In this document: piece after piece, positions 33,730-42,539 of the stretch
Layout of the letters: each line of letters begins with the position of its first letter
How positions within the stretch are numbered: position 1 is the stretch's first letter
DNA from: an uncultured Parabacteroides sp.
GTDB taxonomy: Bacteria; Bacteroidota; Bacteroidia; Bacteroidales; Tannerellaceae
Assembly: GCA_944325335.1 (NCBI GenBank)
Contig: CALUZR010000003.1
Coordinates: 1-64,000 of the forward strand
Reading direction: 5' to 3'
Length of the DNA: 64,000 nucleotides
Made by a program: the position numbers and the translations under genes
The notes under the pieces: generated by a model
Databases searched by the model: none
Told to the model about the DNA's origin: nothing
The model's input: only the letters and a program-made list of their open reading frames with translations

Positions 33730-33798
33730 AATGACTTTTTCCTTGGGCAGGATGGAAAATATCTCCCGGCGGATACGCTTTTTCCTCCTATTTTGCGT

Positions 33799-33806
33799 TA
33801 TCTTTG
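33799..33806 (+). promoter_or_regulatory. -7 element of winged-helix regulator
   Basis: TATCTTTG, 24 bases before the ATG at 33831. Its first base is 105 bases (5 x 21) from the last palindrome start at 33694; this may be chance. Confidence 0.5.
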
Positions 33807-33830
33807 TAGTACTTTAAAATAGATAGAATC

Positions 33831-34745
33831 ATGCAAACACGCATCATCGCACACCTGACGGTCGGGACGGCTTTCCTCTTTTTAGCCTTGTCCTTCAGCT
33901 TCGGGTTTCATAATTACGCGCAAGCCAAGGCCGAGGTCATTGCGGAACTTGACCAAGCCCTGCAGGAGACTTTTGCGGAAGAGGTTCACCAATGGACAAG
34001 CCGCGATAGTATTCGGGCATACAATCATTTGGCCCGGCTTTATGGGATGCCGGTCGTCCTCCAATCTTCGCCCAAGGGATTTTGCGAACGATTACACTTG
34101 GTTTCTGCTTCCCAGGAAGCGGGGATTGAAATTCATATTTATGGGGCTGGGGCAGAAGGAAAATTACCGATAAATCCTGAGAGGAAAACTTATCTAACGA
34201 GCGATACGATTGTGTGGCTTTCGCTTCCTCCGGACGCTTTCCCGCAAGGAAAAGAAGAGGGGCTCCAGTTGTCTTTCCAGAGTTATGCTGCTTATACGCC
34301 GCTGGGGCTCTTTGCGTTGATGGATAAGCAAGTGCCGGGAGGTTTGTTGTTGGCTGCTTTCTTCCTGTTCGTTTCTTCCTTTTACTTTTTCCGAAAGAAG
34401 GATATGCCCCAGGGAAAAGAGGAGATTGCGCTTGGACGGGCGTCCATTGCTTTGGGAAACTTGCAATTCTCGCCGGAGGAATCAAACTTTTACTTGGCGG
34501 AAGGCGGGCGTTTGAAGTTGACGCCTCTCCAATCCTCCTTATTGACGCTCTTTTTCCAAGCGCCGGGCCATAGCCTGAACCGAACGGACATTTGCCATGC
34601 GCTTTGGCCCGGAAAGGAGAATGCCGATGAGACGCTTAACACGTTGGTGCGCCGGCTCCGTGTGATGCTGGAGTCGCACACCAACCTGAAGATTACGACC
34701 GACCGGGGCAAAGCGTATGTGTTGGAGGTCGATGCCTCCAAATAA
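33831..34745 (+). CDS. membrane-anchored winged-helix transcription regulator
   Basis: 304 residues. Membrane segment at about 8-28, an extracytoplasmic domain of about 135 residues, a second membrane segment at about 168-187, then a C-terminal OmpR-type winged helix (about 210-304) with GRLKLTPLQSSLLTLFF and ETLNTLVRRLRVMLE as recognition-helix region. So it is a one-component sensor in reverse order to ToxR. It is divergent from the receptor gene, whose promoter carries 11-bp direct repeats suited to this DNA-binding domain. Confidence 0.82.
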   Translation: MQTRIIAHLTVGTAFLFLALSFSFGFHNYAQAKAEVIAELDQALQETFAEEVHQWTSRDSIRAYNHLARLYGMPVVLQSSPKGFCERLHLVSASQEAGIEIHIYGAGAEGKLPINPERKTYLTSDTIVWLSLPPDAFPQGKEEGLQLSFQSYAAYTPLGLFALMDKQVPGGLLLAAFFLFVSSFYFFRKKDMPQGKEEIALGRASIALGNLQFSPEESNFYLAEGGRLKLTPLQSSLLTLFFQAPGHSLNRTDICHALWPGKENADETLNTLVRRLRVMLESHTNLKITTDRGKAYVLEVDASK

Positions 34746-34760
34746 CCAGGACATGCGGAT

Positions 34761-35849
34761 TTACCTCGGCGCCTTCCTGTATAAATAGATAGCGATGAAG
34801 GTGTAGAGGATGTTCGGAATCCAGGCCGCTACCATCGGACTGACCGACCCGCTTACGGCAAAGGTCGAGGTGATGGTTGTGAAGAGGATATACGAGAAGC
34901 TCAATGCCAAACCGATACCGATATTCAATCCCATGCCGCCCTTCACCTTTCTGGAAGATAACGAAGCACCGATGGCCGTGAGGATAAAGGCCGCCATGAT
35001 GCTGGCGTATCGCTTGTGGTACTCGATCTCGAACGTCTGGATATTGCCGATGCCTCGCTTTTGCTGGCGCGAGATGTACTCGTGGAGCTCGGGCGTAGTC
35101 ATCTTCTCGCAATCGTTCTCCGAGATCAGGAAGTCGGAGGGGATGATGGTGAGCGTCGTATCCTTTCGCGAGCCTTCGGAGATGTATTCGCGCACCCCGT
35201 CGAAATCGCGGATGGTGTAGTTGATGACCTGCCAATGGTAGAGCGTGTCGTACTTGATGGAATTGGCCGTAAGGCGGGAGATGAGCCTCTTCCCGTCGAA
35301 ATGCTCGAGCGAGAAACGATAACCCATGTTCGAACGGGCATCGAACCGGTCGAAATAGGCAATGACGCCCGGCTCGACCTCCAATTGCACGTTCCGCGCA
35401 TACTCTACGGCCTTGTTCTTGATGTATTTGTTCTGGAAATTGATGCGCGTCTCGTTGGCAGGAGGGATGATAAAAGCGCTCAAGATAAAAGAGGCTAATG
35501 CGATAATCCCGGCCGAGATGGCATACGGAAGCATCAAGCGTCGAAAGCTCATCCCGCTGGCCAGCATGGCGATAATCTCCGAATGGTCCGCCAGCTTCGA
35601 GGTGAAGAAGATTACCGCGATGAAGGTAAAGAGCGGACTGAATAGGTTCGCGAAATAGGGAATGAAGTTCAGGTAATAATCAAGGATAATGGCCTGGAGC
35701 GGCACTTCGGGACGCAGGAACTTGTCGATCTTCTCGTTGATGTCGAACACCACCGAGATGGAGATAATCAACGCAATCGCAAAAATATACGTCCCGAGGA
35801 ATTGCTTGATGATGTACCAATCGATCCTTTTGAGCTTGAATCCTTTCAT
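34761..35849 (-). CDS. LptF/LptG family LPS export permease
   Basis: 362 residues: three N-terminal membrane helices (IDWYIIKQFLGTYIFAIALI onward), a periplasmic beta-jellyroll domain (about 130-265) and three C-terminal helices. Permease of the LPS transport complex LptB2FG that moves LPS from the inner membrane to the periplasmic bridge. Only one such gene is here, so F and G cannot be told apart. Its ATG is 2 bases after the tgt stop, so it is probably co-transcribed with tgt. It converges on the regulator gene. Confidence 0.9.
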   Translation of the reverse strand: MKGFKLKRIDWYIIKQFLGTYIFAIALIISISVVFDINEKIDKFLRPEVPLQAIILDYYLNFIPYFANLFSPLFTFIAVIFFTSKLADHSEIIAMLASGMSFRRLMLPYAISAGIIALASFILSAFIIPPANETRINFQNKYIKNKAVEYARNVQLEVEPGVIAYFDRFDARSNMGYRFSLEHFDGKRLISRLTANSIKYDTLYHWQVINYTIRDFDGVREYISEGSRKDTTLTIIPSDFLISENDCEKMTTPELHEYISRQQKRGIGNIQTFEIEYHKRYASIMAAFILTAIGASLSSRKVKGGMGLNIGIGLALSFSYILFTTITSTFAVSGSVSPMVAAWIPNILYTFIAIYLYRKAPR

Positions 35850-35851
35850 GC

Positions 35852-36982
35852 TTACAAACGATTATCCAATTGACGTACCATCCCGCTTTTCCACGTAGAG
35901 AAATCGCCCGCCAGGATATGCCGGCGTGCCTCTTTCACCAGCCAGAGGTAGAAGGCCAGGTTGTGGATGGAGGCGATTTGTAATCCCAATATCTCGTTGA
36001 CCTTGATAAGGTGATGCAGGTAGGCTTTCGAATAGATGCGGTCTACGAATGAAGGACCCTGCTCATCGATGGGCGAGAAGTCCGCTTCCCATTTCTTATT
36101 GCGCATGTTCATCGTGCCGTAGGGCGTAAAGAGTTGCCCGTTCCGTCCGTTGCGGGTCGGCATGATGCAATCGAACATGTCCACACCCCGCTCGATGGCC
36201 TCAAGGAGGTTGATGGGTGTGCCTACGCCCATGAGGTAACGCGGCTTGTCTTCGGGCAGGATACCGTTCACGATCTCGATCATCTCGTACATCTTCTCGG
36301 TCGGTTCGCCCACGGCCAATCCGCCGATGGCGTTCCCGTCTGCCCCGATGGAAGCCACCTTCTCGGCGGCCCGGATGCGGAGTTCCGGATAGACGCATCC
36401 TTGTACGATGGGGAAGAGGCTTTGCGTATAACCGTACTTGGGCTCGGTCTCGTTGAACCGCTTCACGCACCGGTCGAGCCAACGTTCGGTGAGCCCCAAG
36501 GATTTCTTGGCATACTCGTAATCGGCATCGCCCGGGCAACACTCGTCGAACGCCATCATGATGTCTGCCCCGATGATGCGCTCGATGTCCATTACTTTTT
36601 CCGGGGTAAAAAGGTGCTTCGAACCATCGATATGCGAACGGAACTCAGCGCCCTCTTCATGCAACTTGCGGTTGTCCGAGAGGGAAAAGACCTGGAATCC
36701 GCCACTATCGGTCAGGATCGGACGGTCCCACCCGTTGAACTTATGCAATCCACCTACTTTCTCCAAGATATCCAATCCCGGACGCAAGTACAAGTGGTAC
36801 GTATTCCCTAAGATGATTTGCGCCCGGATGTCCTCTTTCAGTTCCGGGATATGTACGGCCTTGACGCTGCCTTGCGTCCCGACGGGCATAAAGATGGGCG
36901 TCTCGATGACCCCATGATCGGTGGTAATCAAGCCCGCCCTTGCCTTTGTTTTCGTGTCTGTATGTTGTAATTCAAATTTCAT
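35852..36982 (-). CDS. tgt: queuine/preQ1 tRNA-guanine transglycosylase
   Basis: 376 residues. Exchanges G34 for preQ1 in GUN anticodon tRNAs. Motifs: TDSGGFQVFSL near residue 90, DECCPGD near 145, and the nucleophile region GVDMFDCIMPTRNGRNG near 260-278. The zinc-binding CxCxxC seen in most bacterial enzymes is missing: that stretch reads SPIDEQGPSFVDRIYSKAY. The start at 36982 lies only 7 bases from the promoter element (36989-36996), so the message may be leaderless. Next gene in the operon is the LptG-like permease. Confidence 0.93.
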   Translation of the reverse strand: MKFELQHTDTKTKARAGLITTDHGVIETPIFMPVGTQGSVKAVHIPELKEDIRAQIILGNTYHLYLRPGLDILEKVGGLHKFNGWDRPILTDSGGFQVFSLSDNRKLHEEGAEFRSHIDGSKHLFTPEKVMDIERIIGADIMMAFDECCPGDADYEYAKKSLGLTERWLDRCVKRFNETEPKYGYTQSLFPIVQGCVYPELRIRAAEKVASIGADGNAIGGLAVGEPTEKMYEMIEIVNGILPEDKPRYLMGVGTPINLLEAIERGVDMFDCIMPTRNGRNGQLFTPYGTMNMRNKKWEADFSPIDEQGPSFVDRIYSKAYLHHLIKVNEILGLQIASIHNLAFYLWLVKEARRHILAGDFSTWKSGMVRQLDNRL

Positions 36983-36988
36983 AGGGTG

Positions 36989-36996
36989 CAAAGATA
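36989..36996 (-). promoter_or_regulatory. -7 element of tgt-lptG operon
   Basis: TATCTTTG on the minus strand, 6 bases from the start codon. It excludes the in-frame ATG at 36991. Confidence 0.55.
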
Positions 36997-37022
36997 GTCA
37001 TTTTGCGGCATACAGCTACCCC

Positions 37023-38582
37023 TTAGAAGCCGAAATCCGTTACTTCGATCTCTTTTACCTCTTCCACTTTCGGTTTCTCTACCCGTTTGTGCACCTCGTT
37101 TGCCTGGATAATGATAGCTCGCACAGGGCGTACGGGGCAGATCGACTCGCAACCTCCGCACCCTACGCACAGGTCGGGATTCACTTCCGGAATGGTCAAT
37201 GTCCCCTTGTAGGGCACCATCCGCACGGCTTGCGTGGGGCAATGTTCCGAGCATGCACCACAATCGTTATCTTCGGTATAGACGATGCAACGCTCGATGA
37301 AGAAATGCGCCACGCCTACTTGCGTCGTGGTTTTCTCCTCTTTGGTGATGGGCTTGAGGGCGTGCGTCGGACAGACATCGGCACATACCGTACATTCGTA
37401 GTTGCAATAGCTATTCTCGTAGGACATGTAGGGCTTCAAGAGGTAATCGAACCCGTATTGCATCCCGGCGGGACGGAGCACTTGGCTGGGGCATTGCGTC
37501 ACGCAGACGTGGCATCCCGTGCAAAGGTCCTTGAAGCGTTCGATACTGAGCGAGCCGGGAGGCGTCACAGGTGGCCAATGGGTCGGGTCTTGCCCTTTCC
37601 GCAATCGCTTTTGCAATCGTTTCCCTTGGGCCAGGGCCGGAAGCGTACCTGCCAAGATACCGCTGGTGGCGAGGAACGTGCGCCGGCTGGCATCGGGTTT
37701 CACCGCTTCGTTTGCCTTTTCTGCTTCTTTCCGAATAGGGGCGAAGCGGAACTGGATACTTCCGGTATGGCACGCTGAGATGCAGTTGAAGCAATCCACA
37801 CACCGGGAGGTGTCAATCTTCATTTCTTTGCTCAGGATGGCTTCCGCCTTGCAGGCATGTTCGCACAACCCGCAATGCACGCAACTCTTCGCATCTATCG
37901 TCGGACGGAACAGGGCGTAGCGGGAGAAGAGGCTCAAGAGGGAACCTACCGGGCAAAGGGTATTGCAAAACAAACGTCCGCGCCATACGCTCAGGCCCAC
38001 AAAGAGGAGCAGGGCTATCAAGCCACTCACGAACCCGGCACGCGTCACGGTGCTTACCGTCACCTGGTAGAGCGTGTAATTGTCCATTTCCATGAGGAGA
38101 TGTGCCGCCCCGTTGTTCGTGAGCATCACCAAGGGACGCAATAGGTTCGTGGCTATCCGTCCGAAATGACTATACGGGTCGAGCAGGAGGCAAAGGTTCA
38201 TCACTCCGGCCAGCGCGCTCAGGGCGGTCAAGGCCAATAGCACGTACCGCAAGGCATTCATCGGCTTATGGTAGGCGAACCGTCTCGCCCCCTTCTTCTT
38301 CGTTTTGCCGATACAATAGATTCGATTGATTATATCTTGCAAGACGCCTGCCGGGCATACGGTCGAACAATACAATCGTCCCACGAGGAGCGTCAACGCG
38401 AGATGAAGCAAGATAATCGCCCAAAACCCGCCCAGCAACGCCGGCATCACCTGCGCATGGAGCAGGACGTGGAGCTGGTCGGGCAAAGTCCCCGTGAAGT
38501 CTACAAAGAAGAGCGCAATCGGTATAAAGAAAAGGAGGGCGAGGCATACCCGCACTCCTTTCCATATATTCATTCGTTTCAT
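37023..38582 (-). CDS. membrane polyferredoxin (NapH-like plus NapG-like fusion)
   Basis: 519 residues. The first half has four or five membrane segments, two CxxxCP motifs (GRLYCSTVCPAG, GRLFCNTLCPVG) and two 4Fe-4S motifs (CVHCGLCEHAC, CVDCFNCISACH): the NapH/CcoG layout. Near residue 305 comes a Tat-signal-like stretch, SRRTFLATSGILAGTLPALA, then four more 4Fe-4S motifs (CTGCHVCVTQCP, CTVCADVCP, CGACSEHCP, CVGCGGCESICP), as in NapG. The chain thus looks like NapH fused to NapG, with clusters on both membrane faces. No nitrate reductase is nearby. It follows the DUF362 gene by 8 bases. Confidence 0.83.
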   Translation of the reverse strand: MKRMNIWKGVRVCLALLFFIPIALFFVDFTGTLPDQLHVLLHAQVMPALLGGFWAIILLHLALTLLVGRLYCSTVCPAGVLQDIINRIYCIGKTKKKGARRFAYHKPMNALRYVLLALTALSALAGVMNLCLLLDPYSHFGRIATNLLRPLVMLTNNGAAHLLMEMDNYTLYQVTVSTVTRAGFVSGLIALLLFVGLSVWRGRLFCNTLCPVGSLLSLFSRYALFRPTIDAKSCVHCGLCEHACKAEAILSKEMKIDTSRCVDCFNCISACHTGSIQFRFAPIRKEAEKANEAVKPDASRRTFLATSGILAGTLPALAQGKRLQKRLRKGQDPTHWPPVTPPGSLSIERFKDLCTGCHVCVTQCPSQVLRPAGMQYGFDYLLKPYMSYENSYCNYECTVCADVCPTHALKPITKEEKTTTQVGVAHFFIERCIVYTEDNDCGACSEHCPTQAVRMVPYKGTLTIPEVNPDLCVGCGGCESICPVRPVRAIIIQANEVHKRVEKPKVEEVKEIEVTDFGF

Positions 38583-38590
38583 CCTTCGGC

Positions 38591-39523
38591 TCAGAGTTTG
38601 ATGCGTTTAATGTTCAACGTTTTCAGGTCGGTCGTACCCAGGTGCAATGCTTCGCCTTTGCCGATATGGGAAGCCGCGGCCAGGTCGAGCTTCTTTACTT
38701 GGTTGAAGAGCGCGAGGGCGGCGGTGTCGATGGCGACAATGTTCGGCGATACAATCAGGCTCTTGAGCGTGGCCACGTCGGAAGCATTCCGTCCTTGCGG
38801 TCCGTTCTGGAAGAGGATACGGTAGGCGTCCACGACGTTCAGCACCGGTTTCTTTTCCCACGTGCAGATGTCGGCGATGCATTGTTGCAGGTCGTGCTGG
38901 TGGAAGAAGCGGCGGTCCCATACGATGCCCATGTAGTTCTTCATCGCGCAGGTGAGTTTCGCTCCGCCATGATTCTTCAGGATGGGGACATTAATCCATA
39001 CGTCGGCCTCGACCAGCGCTTCGTGTATCTTTGCGCTTTTCAGGTTCTTACCGTTCGGGATGGATACGCTCTGGTAATACTTCTCGTCGTTGGCGGGCAT
39101 CACGATAGCCCCCGCTGCCTTGGCCGCCTTTTCGATGCCGCTCGTCTCGTAGCACTTTTGCCAATTATCGCAGGTATGGTCGAATACCGTCACCTTCTCG
39201 GCGCCTGCGGCGAGGCTTTTCCGGACCAGGGCGGCCACCAGTTCCGGGTTGGTGTTGCCGGCCAATTCCGGCGTGCGGTCCCATCCGATATTCGGTTTAA
39301 TCACTACCTTCTGTCCTTTTTTCACATACTGCCCGATGCCCCCGAGCGCTTCCAACGCCTTGTCGAGCATCACCGCAGGCTCGCCGCCCATGACGGCCAC
39401 CATGTCCGGCACCGCTTCGACGGCCACGGTGTTGTTCATCAAGGCCGCACTCAGTCCTTTAAAGTCGAGGGTCAGCGCCGCACCAGCCAGTGCGCTTGTC
39501 CGTAAAAAGTCACGACGTTTCAT
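38591..39523 (-). CDS. DUF362 protein with Tat-type signal
   Basis: 310 residues opening MKRRDFLRTSALAGAALTL, a twin-arginine signal. The body is DUF362: VVIKPNIGWDRTP, VFDHTCDNWQKCYETSGI (cysteines at about 130-140), and INVPILKNHGGAKLTCAMKN (motif NVPILKNHG). DUF362 proteins often carry or mature Fe-S proteins. Operon partner of the polyferredoxin downstream, suggesting joint work in periplasmic electron transfer. Promoter TATCTTTG at 39573-39580. Confidence 0.85.
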   Translation of the reverse strand: MKRRDFLRTSALAGAALTLDFKGLSAALMNNTVAVEAVPDMVAVMGGEPAVMLDKALEALGGIGQYVKKGQKVVIKPNIGWDRTPELAGNTNPELVAALVRKSLAAGAEKVTVFDHTCDNWQKCYETSGIEKAAKAAGAIVMPANDEKYYQSVSIPNGKNLKSAKIHEALVEADVWINVPILKNHGGAKLTCAMKNYMGIVWDRRFFHQHDLQQCIADICTWEKKPVLNVVDAYRILFQNGPQGRNASDVATLKSLIVSPNIVAIDTAALALFNQVKKLDLAAASHIGKGEALHLGTTDLKTLNIKRIKL

Positions 39524-39572
39524 CTTTTTGTTTGTTTAAATTGGTTATGATATTCCGATATTTCTTTGCCTG

Positions 39573-39580
39573 CAAAGATA
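39573..39580 (-). promoter_or_regulatory. -7 element of DUF362-polyferredoxin operon
   Basis: TATCTTTG on the minus strand, 49 bases before the ATG at 39523. Confidence 0.5.
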
Positions 39581-39600
39581 CGGATTAAAAGAAAAAGCCC

Positions 39601-39608
39601 TACCTTTG
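39601..39608 (+). promoter_or_regulatory. -7 element of Rpn-type nuclease gene
   Basis: TACCTTTG, 32 bases before the ATG at 39641; excludes the in-frame upstream start at 39566. Confidence 0.6.
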
Positions 39609-39640
39609 CGAAACGTTATAAATTCATAAACAAAGACATT

Positions 39641-40528
39641 ATGGGTACAATGGACATCCAAGATAGATATATCAACCCCTATACCGATTTCGGCTTTAAG
39701 AAGTTGTTTGGTACGGAAATGAATAAAGACCTGCTGATTAGTTTCATTAATAGCCTATTGCACGGTGAAGAGGTGGTAATGGACTTAACATACCTGAATA
39801 CGGAGCATTTAGGTACGACCGAAGCAGACCGTAGGGCCATCTTTGATGTGTATTGCGAAACGGAGAAGGGCGAACGGATTCTCGTCGAAATGCAACGTGG
39901 CGAGCAGGCTTTCTTCAAAGACCGTAGCATTTATTATGCCACTTTTCCTATCCGCGAACAGGGACGGCGGGGTGATTGGGATTTTGAGCTAAAGGCCGTT
40001 TACGTCGTAGGCATCTTGAATTTCACCTTTGATGACGACAAGACTTGTTTCCATCATGAGGTGCAGCTGATGGATAGGCGGAAGAAAGAGGTCTTTTACG
40101 ATAAGCTGACGTTCATCTATTTGGAAATGCCTAAGTTCACGAAGACGGAAGACGAGTTGACCAATATGTTCGAAAAGTGGCTTTTCGTCTTGCGCAACCT
40201 TTCCCGCCTGATGGAACGCCCCAAAGCCCTGCAAGAACGTATCTTCACCCGCCTTTTTGAAGCGGCAGAGATTGCCAAGTTCACGCGTACCGAGTACGAA
40301 GCCTATGAAGGCAGCCTCAAGGTTTATCGCGACTGGAAGAACACGATAGACACCGCGAAAGCCAAGTCGAAAGCAGAAGGAAAAGCGGAAGGTATCGAAG
40401 AAGGCATCGAAATTGGCGAAGCAAGAGGACGTAGGGAGACCGCTAAACAGTTGAAAGCTTTAGGTGTACCCATCAACATCATTATCCAAAGTACGCACTT
40501 GACCACAGAAGAAATAGCTGATTTATAA
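39641..40528 (+). CDS. Rpn-family PD-(D/E)XK nuclease (transposase-like)
   Basis: 295 residues from MGTMDIQDRYINPYTDFGFKKLFG (motif NPYTDFGFKKLFG). Catalytic pattern IFDVYCET...ILVEMQ fits D-x(n)-ExQ of the PD-(D/E)XK Rpn/YhgA family. The C-terminal helix is Lys/Glu/Ala/Gly rich (KAKSKAEGKAEGIEEG) and ends in the family tail TTEEIADL. Members promote RecA-independent recombination in E. coli; in Bacteroidota they occur in many copies. No terminal inverted repeats were seen, so it is not called a mobile element. Confidence 0.87.
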   Translation: MGTMDIQDRYINPYTDFGFKKLFGTEMNKDLLISFINSLLHGEEVVMDLTYLNTEHLGTTEADRRAIFDVYCETEKGERILVEMQRGEQAFFKDRSIYYATFPIREQGRRGDWDFELKAVYVVGILNFTFDDDKTCFHHEVQLMDRRKKEVFYDKLTFIYLEMPKFTKTEDELTNMFEKWLFVLRNLSRLMERPKALQERIFTRLFEAAEIAKFTRTEYEAYEGSLKVYRDWKNTIDTAKAKSKAEGKAEGIEEGIEIGEARGRRETAKQLKALGVPINIIIQSTHLTTEEIADL

Positions 40529-40553
40529 CTGCTATTCATTTTATGCATTTTAC

Positions 40554-40597
40554 GAAAGGGTCGAACCCTGTCCGATAGGGCAGGTCCGGCCCTTTCT
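40554..40597 (+). terminator. terminator after Rpn-type gene
   Basis: GAAAGGG (40554-40560) pairs with CCCTTTC (40590-40596) and an inner stem CCTG/CAGG with GATA loop. Confidence 0.65.
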
Positions 40598-40640
40598 GCA
40601 TATCTATCCCCACTTTGCCACCCGCCCTGATGGCAGTTCA

Positions 40641-40722
40641 TATCCCATGTGGGATATTTTTTTATTTCTATTGGAATATTTTATTATCCCACTTGGAATA
40701 TTTTTGTATCTTTGTTGGCATA
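40641..40722 (+). repeat. four 16-bp dyads at exact 22-bp period; the fourth holds the promoter
   Basis: Units begin at 40641 (TATCCCATGTGGGATA), 40663 (TATTTCTATTGGAATA), 40685 (TATCCCACTTGGAATA) and 40707 (TATCTTTGTTGGCATA). The last unit contains TATCTTTG, the -7 element of the HU-HIG gene starting at 40743. The spacers are T-rich. Confidence 0.85.
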
Positions 40723-40742
40723 ATAACTAAGGATAGAGTTGT

Positions 40743-41504
40743 ATGATAAAACCGAATAGAGTTAAATGGAAAGTGCGACTGGAACGTTCGAATCTGAAAA
40801 CGATAGAGGGACAACGGATTCCCCGCGTCCACTTATATGGCTCCTTGTCTATGAATGAGGTGATTGACCGCATCGTCCAGGATGGAGCGAACACCTTGGC
40901 GCGGGAGACGATGGTGCATGCCGTGTCGGCCTTCTTCCGCGAGGTCGAGGAGCTGATTGTCGAGGGGTATGCGGTGCGGACGCCGATCGGAAATTTCACG
41001 CCGGGCGTCACGGGGACGTGGAACTTCGAGCGTATCCTGCCCGACGCACGGGCGCAGAACGAGGCGACGGTCAATTACGCGCTTAGTCCGCAACTGAAGA
41101 AACGCCTCGCCGACCCGCTCTTCGAGGAGATAGGGCCGCTCCAGTCCCGCCTCGCCATTTATCATGTAGAGGATAAGGGCAGCGGTACGGAGAATACCTA
41201 CCTTACGCCTGGCTATGCGTTGATAATCAAAGGAGACCTGCTGCTGATGAACGGCGACCTGCCGGAGCGGGGCCTCTATTTCGTCGACGCGGAGACGGGC
41301 CAGGCGGTGCGGCACGTCAAGGGCGAGGACCTATACGGGACGCGGAAGCGGTGCTGGGCGAATGTCCCGCGCGACCTCCCGCCGGGCCGTTACCTCCTCC
41401 GCATCGTGAGCCAATGCACCACCAGCCCCACACCGCTCAAACGCGCCGCTTCGTACACCTACAAGGTGGTATTTGAGGTGCGGGATTTGGAAGGAACGGA
41501 ATAA
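40743..41504 (+). CDS. HU-like DNA-binding protein with Ig-like tail, copy 2
   Basis: 253 residues. HU-HIG N-terminal domain (about 1-130): SMNEVIDRIVQDGANTLARETMVHAVSAFFREVEELIVEGY (helix pair) and the arm turn VRTPIGNFTPGV. C-terminal DUF4469-like domain (about 140-253), with GYALIIKGDLLLMNGD and PPGRYLLRIVSQ. More basic than copies 1 and 3. Its promoter is inside a 22-bp-period palindrome array, an arrangement suited to repression by a protein that binds phased sites. A long ACGCAGA hairpin follows. Confidence 0.8.
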   Translation: MIKPNRVKWKVRLERSNLKTIEGQRIPRVHLYGSLSMNEVIDRIVQDGANTLARETMVHAVSAFFREVEELIVEGYAVRTPIGNFTPGVTGTWNFERILPDARAQNEATVNYALSPQLKKRLADPLFEEIGPLQSRLAIYHVEDKGSGTENTYLTPGYALIIKGDLLLMNGDLPERGLYFVDAETGQAVRHVKGEDLYGTRKRCWANVPRDLPPGRYLLRIVSQCTTSPTPLKRAASYTYKVVFEVRDLEGTE

Positions 41505-41549
41505 AGGCTTACATTTGTGGGCGAAAATAAGTAATAACAACGTATTACT

Positions 41550-41650
41550 GGACGCAGATGACGCAGAACCCGCAGAGGTACGCAGACTTTATATTTATCT
41601 TGCACATGAAATCTGCGTGCTTCTGCGCTTCGTCTGCGTGGCCTGCGTCC
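41550..41650. terminator. long hairpin of ACGCAGA/TCTGCGT words
   Basis: GGACGCAG (41550-41557) pairs with CTGCGTCC (41643-41650), with further internal copies of ACGCAGA on the left and TCTGCGT on the right; about 100 bases in all. It separates HU-HIG copy 2 from nfo. Confidence 0.65.
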
Positions 41651-41675
41651 GGTAAATACATCAAACATTATATTA

Positions 41676-42533
41676 ATGGAAAAGAAAAGCAAGAAGAAGA
41701 TAGGGGCGCACGTGTCGGCTACGGGCGGTGTGGAGAATGCACCGGAGAACGCACATGCGATTGGCGCCACGGCGTTCGCCCTCTTCACACGCAACCAGCG
41801 GCAATGGCGTTCGGCGCCGCTATCGGCCAAGAGTATCGCGCTGTTTAAGGAGCGTTGCGCGAAGTATGGCTACGAGGCGGGCGATATCCTGCCGCACGAT
41901 AGCTACCTGATCAACCTGGGTCACCCGGAGGCGGAGGGGCTGGAGAAGTCACGCGCGGCGTTCCTCGACGAGATGCAGCGGTGCGAGCAACTGGGCCTCG
42001 ACCGCCTGAACTTCCACCCGGGCAGCCACCTGAAGGCGATGACCGAAGAGGCCTGCCTCACGCGTATCGCCGAGTCCATCAACTGGACGCTGGAGCAGAC
42101 CACGGGCGTGACGGCCGTCATCGAGAACACGGCCGGGCAGGGGACGAACCTCGGCTATACGTTCGAGCAGTTGGCTTATATAATAAATAAGGTAGAGGAC
42201 AAAACGCGCGTCGGCGTTTGCCTCGATACGGCACATACGCTGGCGGCCGGCTACGAGATACGGACCGAGGAGGGCTTCCGCGATACCTTTGCCAAGTTCG
42301 ATGCGGTGGTGGGCTTCCAATACCTCCGGGGAATGCACCTCAATGATTCGAAGAAAGAGCTGGCTACGCGGGTTGATAGGCACGATAGCGTGGGCAAAGG
42401 CGTGATGGGCATGAAGATGTTCGAGCTCCTGATGAACGATGCCCGTTTCGACGGCATCCCCCTCATCCTCGAGACACCGGACGAATCACTTTGGGCGGAA
42501 GAAATCAAACTATTATATTCATTAGAAAAGTAA
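41676..42533 (+). CDS. nfo: deoxyribonuclease IV (AP endonuclease)
   Basis: Cuts 5' of abasic sites in base excision repair. 285 residues, TIM barrel with trinuclear zinc ligands in the usual places: GAHVSATGG (His), NFHPGSH (near 110), VIENTAG (Glu), [13 protein letters not shown] (Asp, His), [11 protein letters not shown] (His) and DRHDSVGKG. Length is normal. Followed 6 bases later by the C69 peptidase start. Confidence 0.95.
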   Translation: MEKKSKKKIGAHVSATGGVENAPENAHAIGATAFALFTRNQRQWRSAPLSAKSIALFKERCAKYGYEAGDILPHDSYLINLGHPEAEGLEKSRAAFLDEMQRCEQLGLDRLNFHPGSHLKAMTEEACLTRIAESINWTLEQTTGVTAVIENTAGQGTNLGYTFEQLAYIINKVEDKTRVGVCLDTAHTLAAGYEIRTEEGFRDTFAKFDAVVGFQYLRGMHLNDSKKELATRVDRHDSVGKGVMGMKMFELLMNDARFDGIPLILETPDESLWAEEIKLLYSLEK

Positions 42534-42539
42534 TTGCAC

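Noticed and set aside
39641..40528. Insertion sequence around the transposase-like Rpn gene
   Set aside because: No terminal inverted repeats or target duplications; it has its own promoter and terminator like an ordinary gene.
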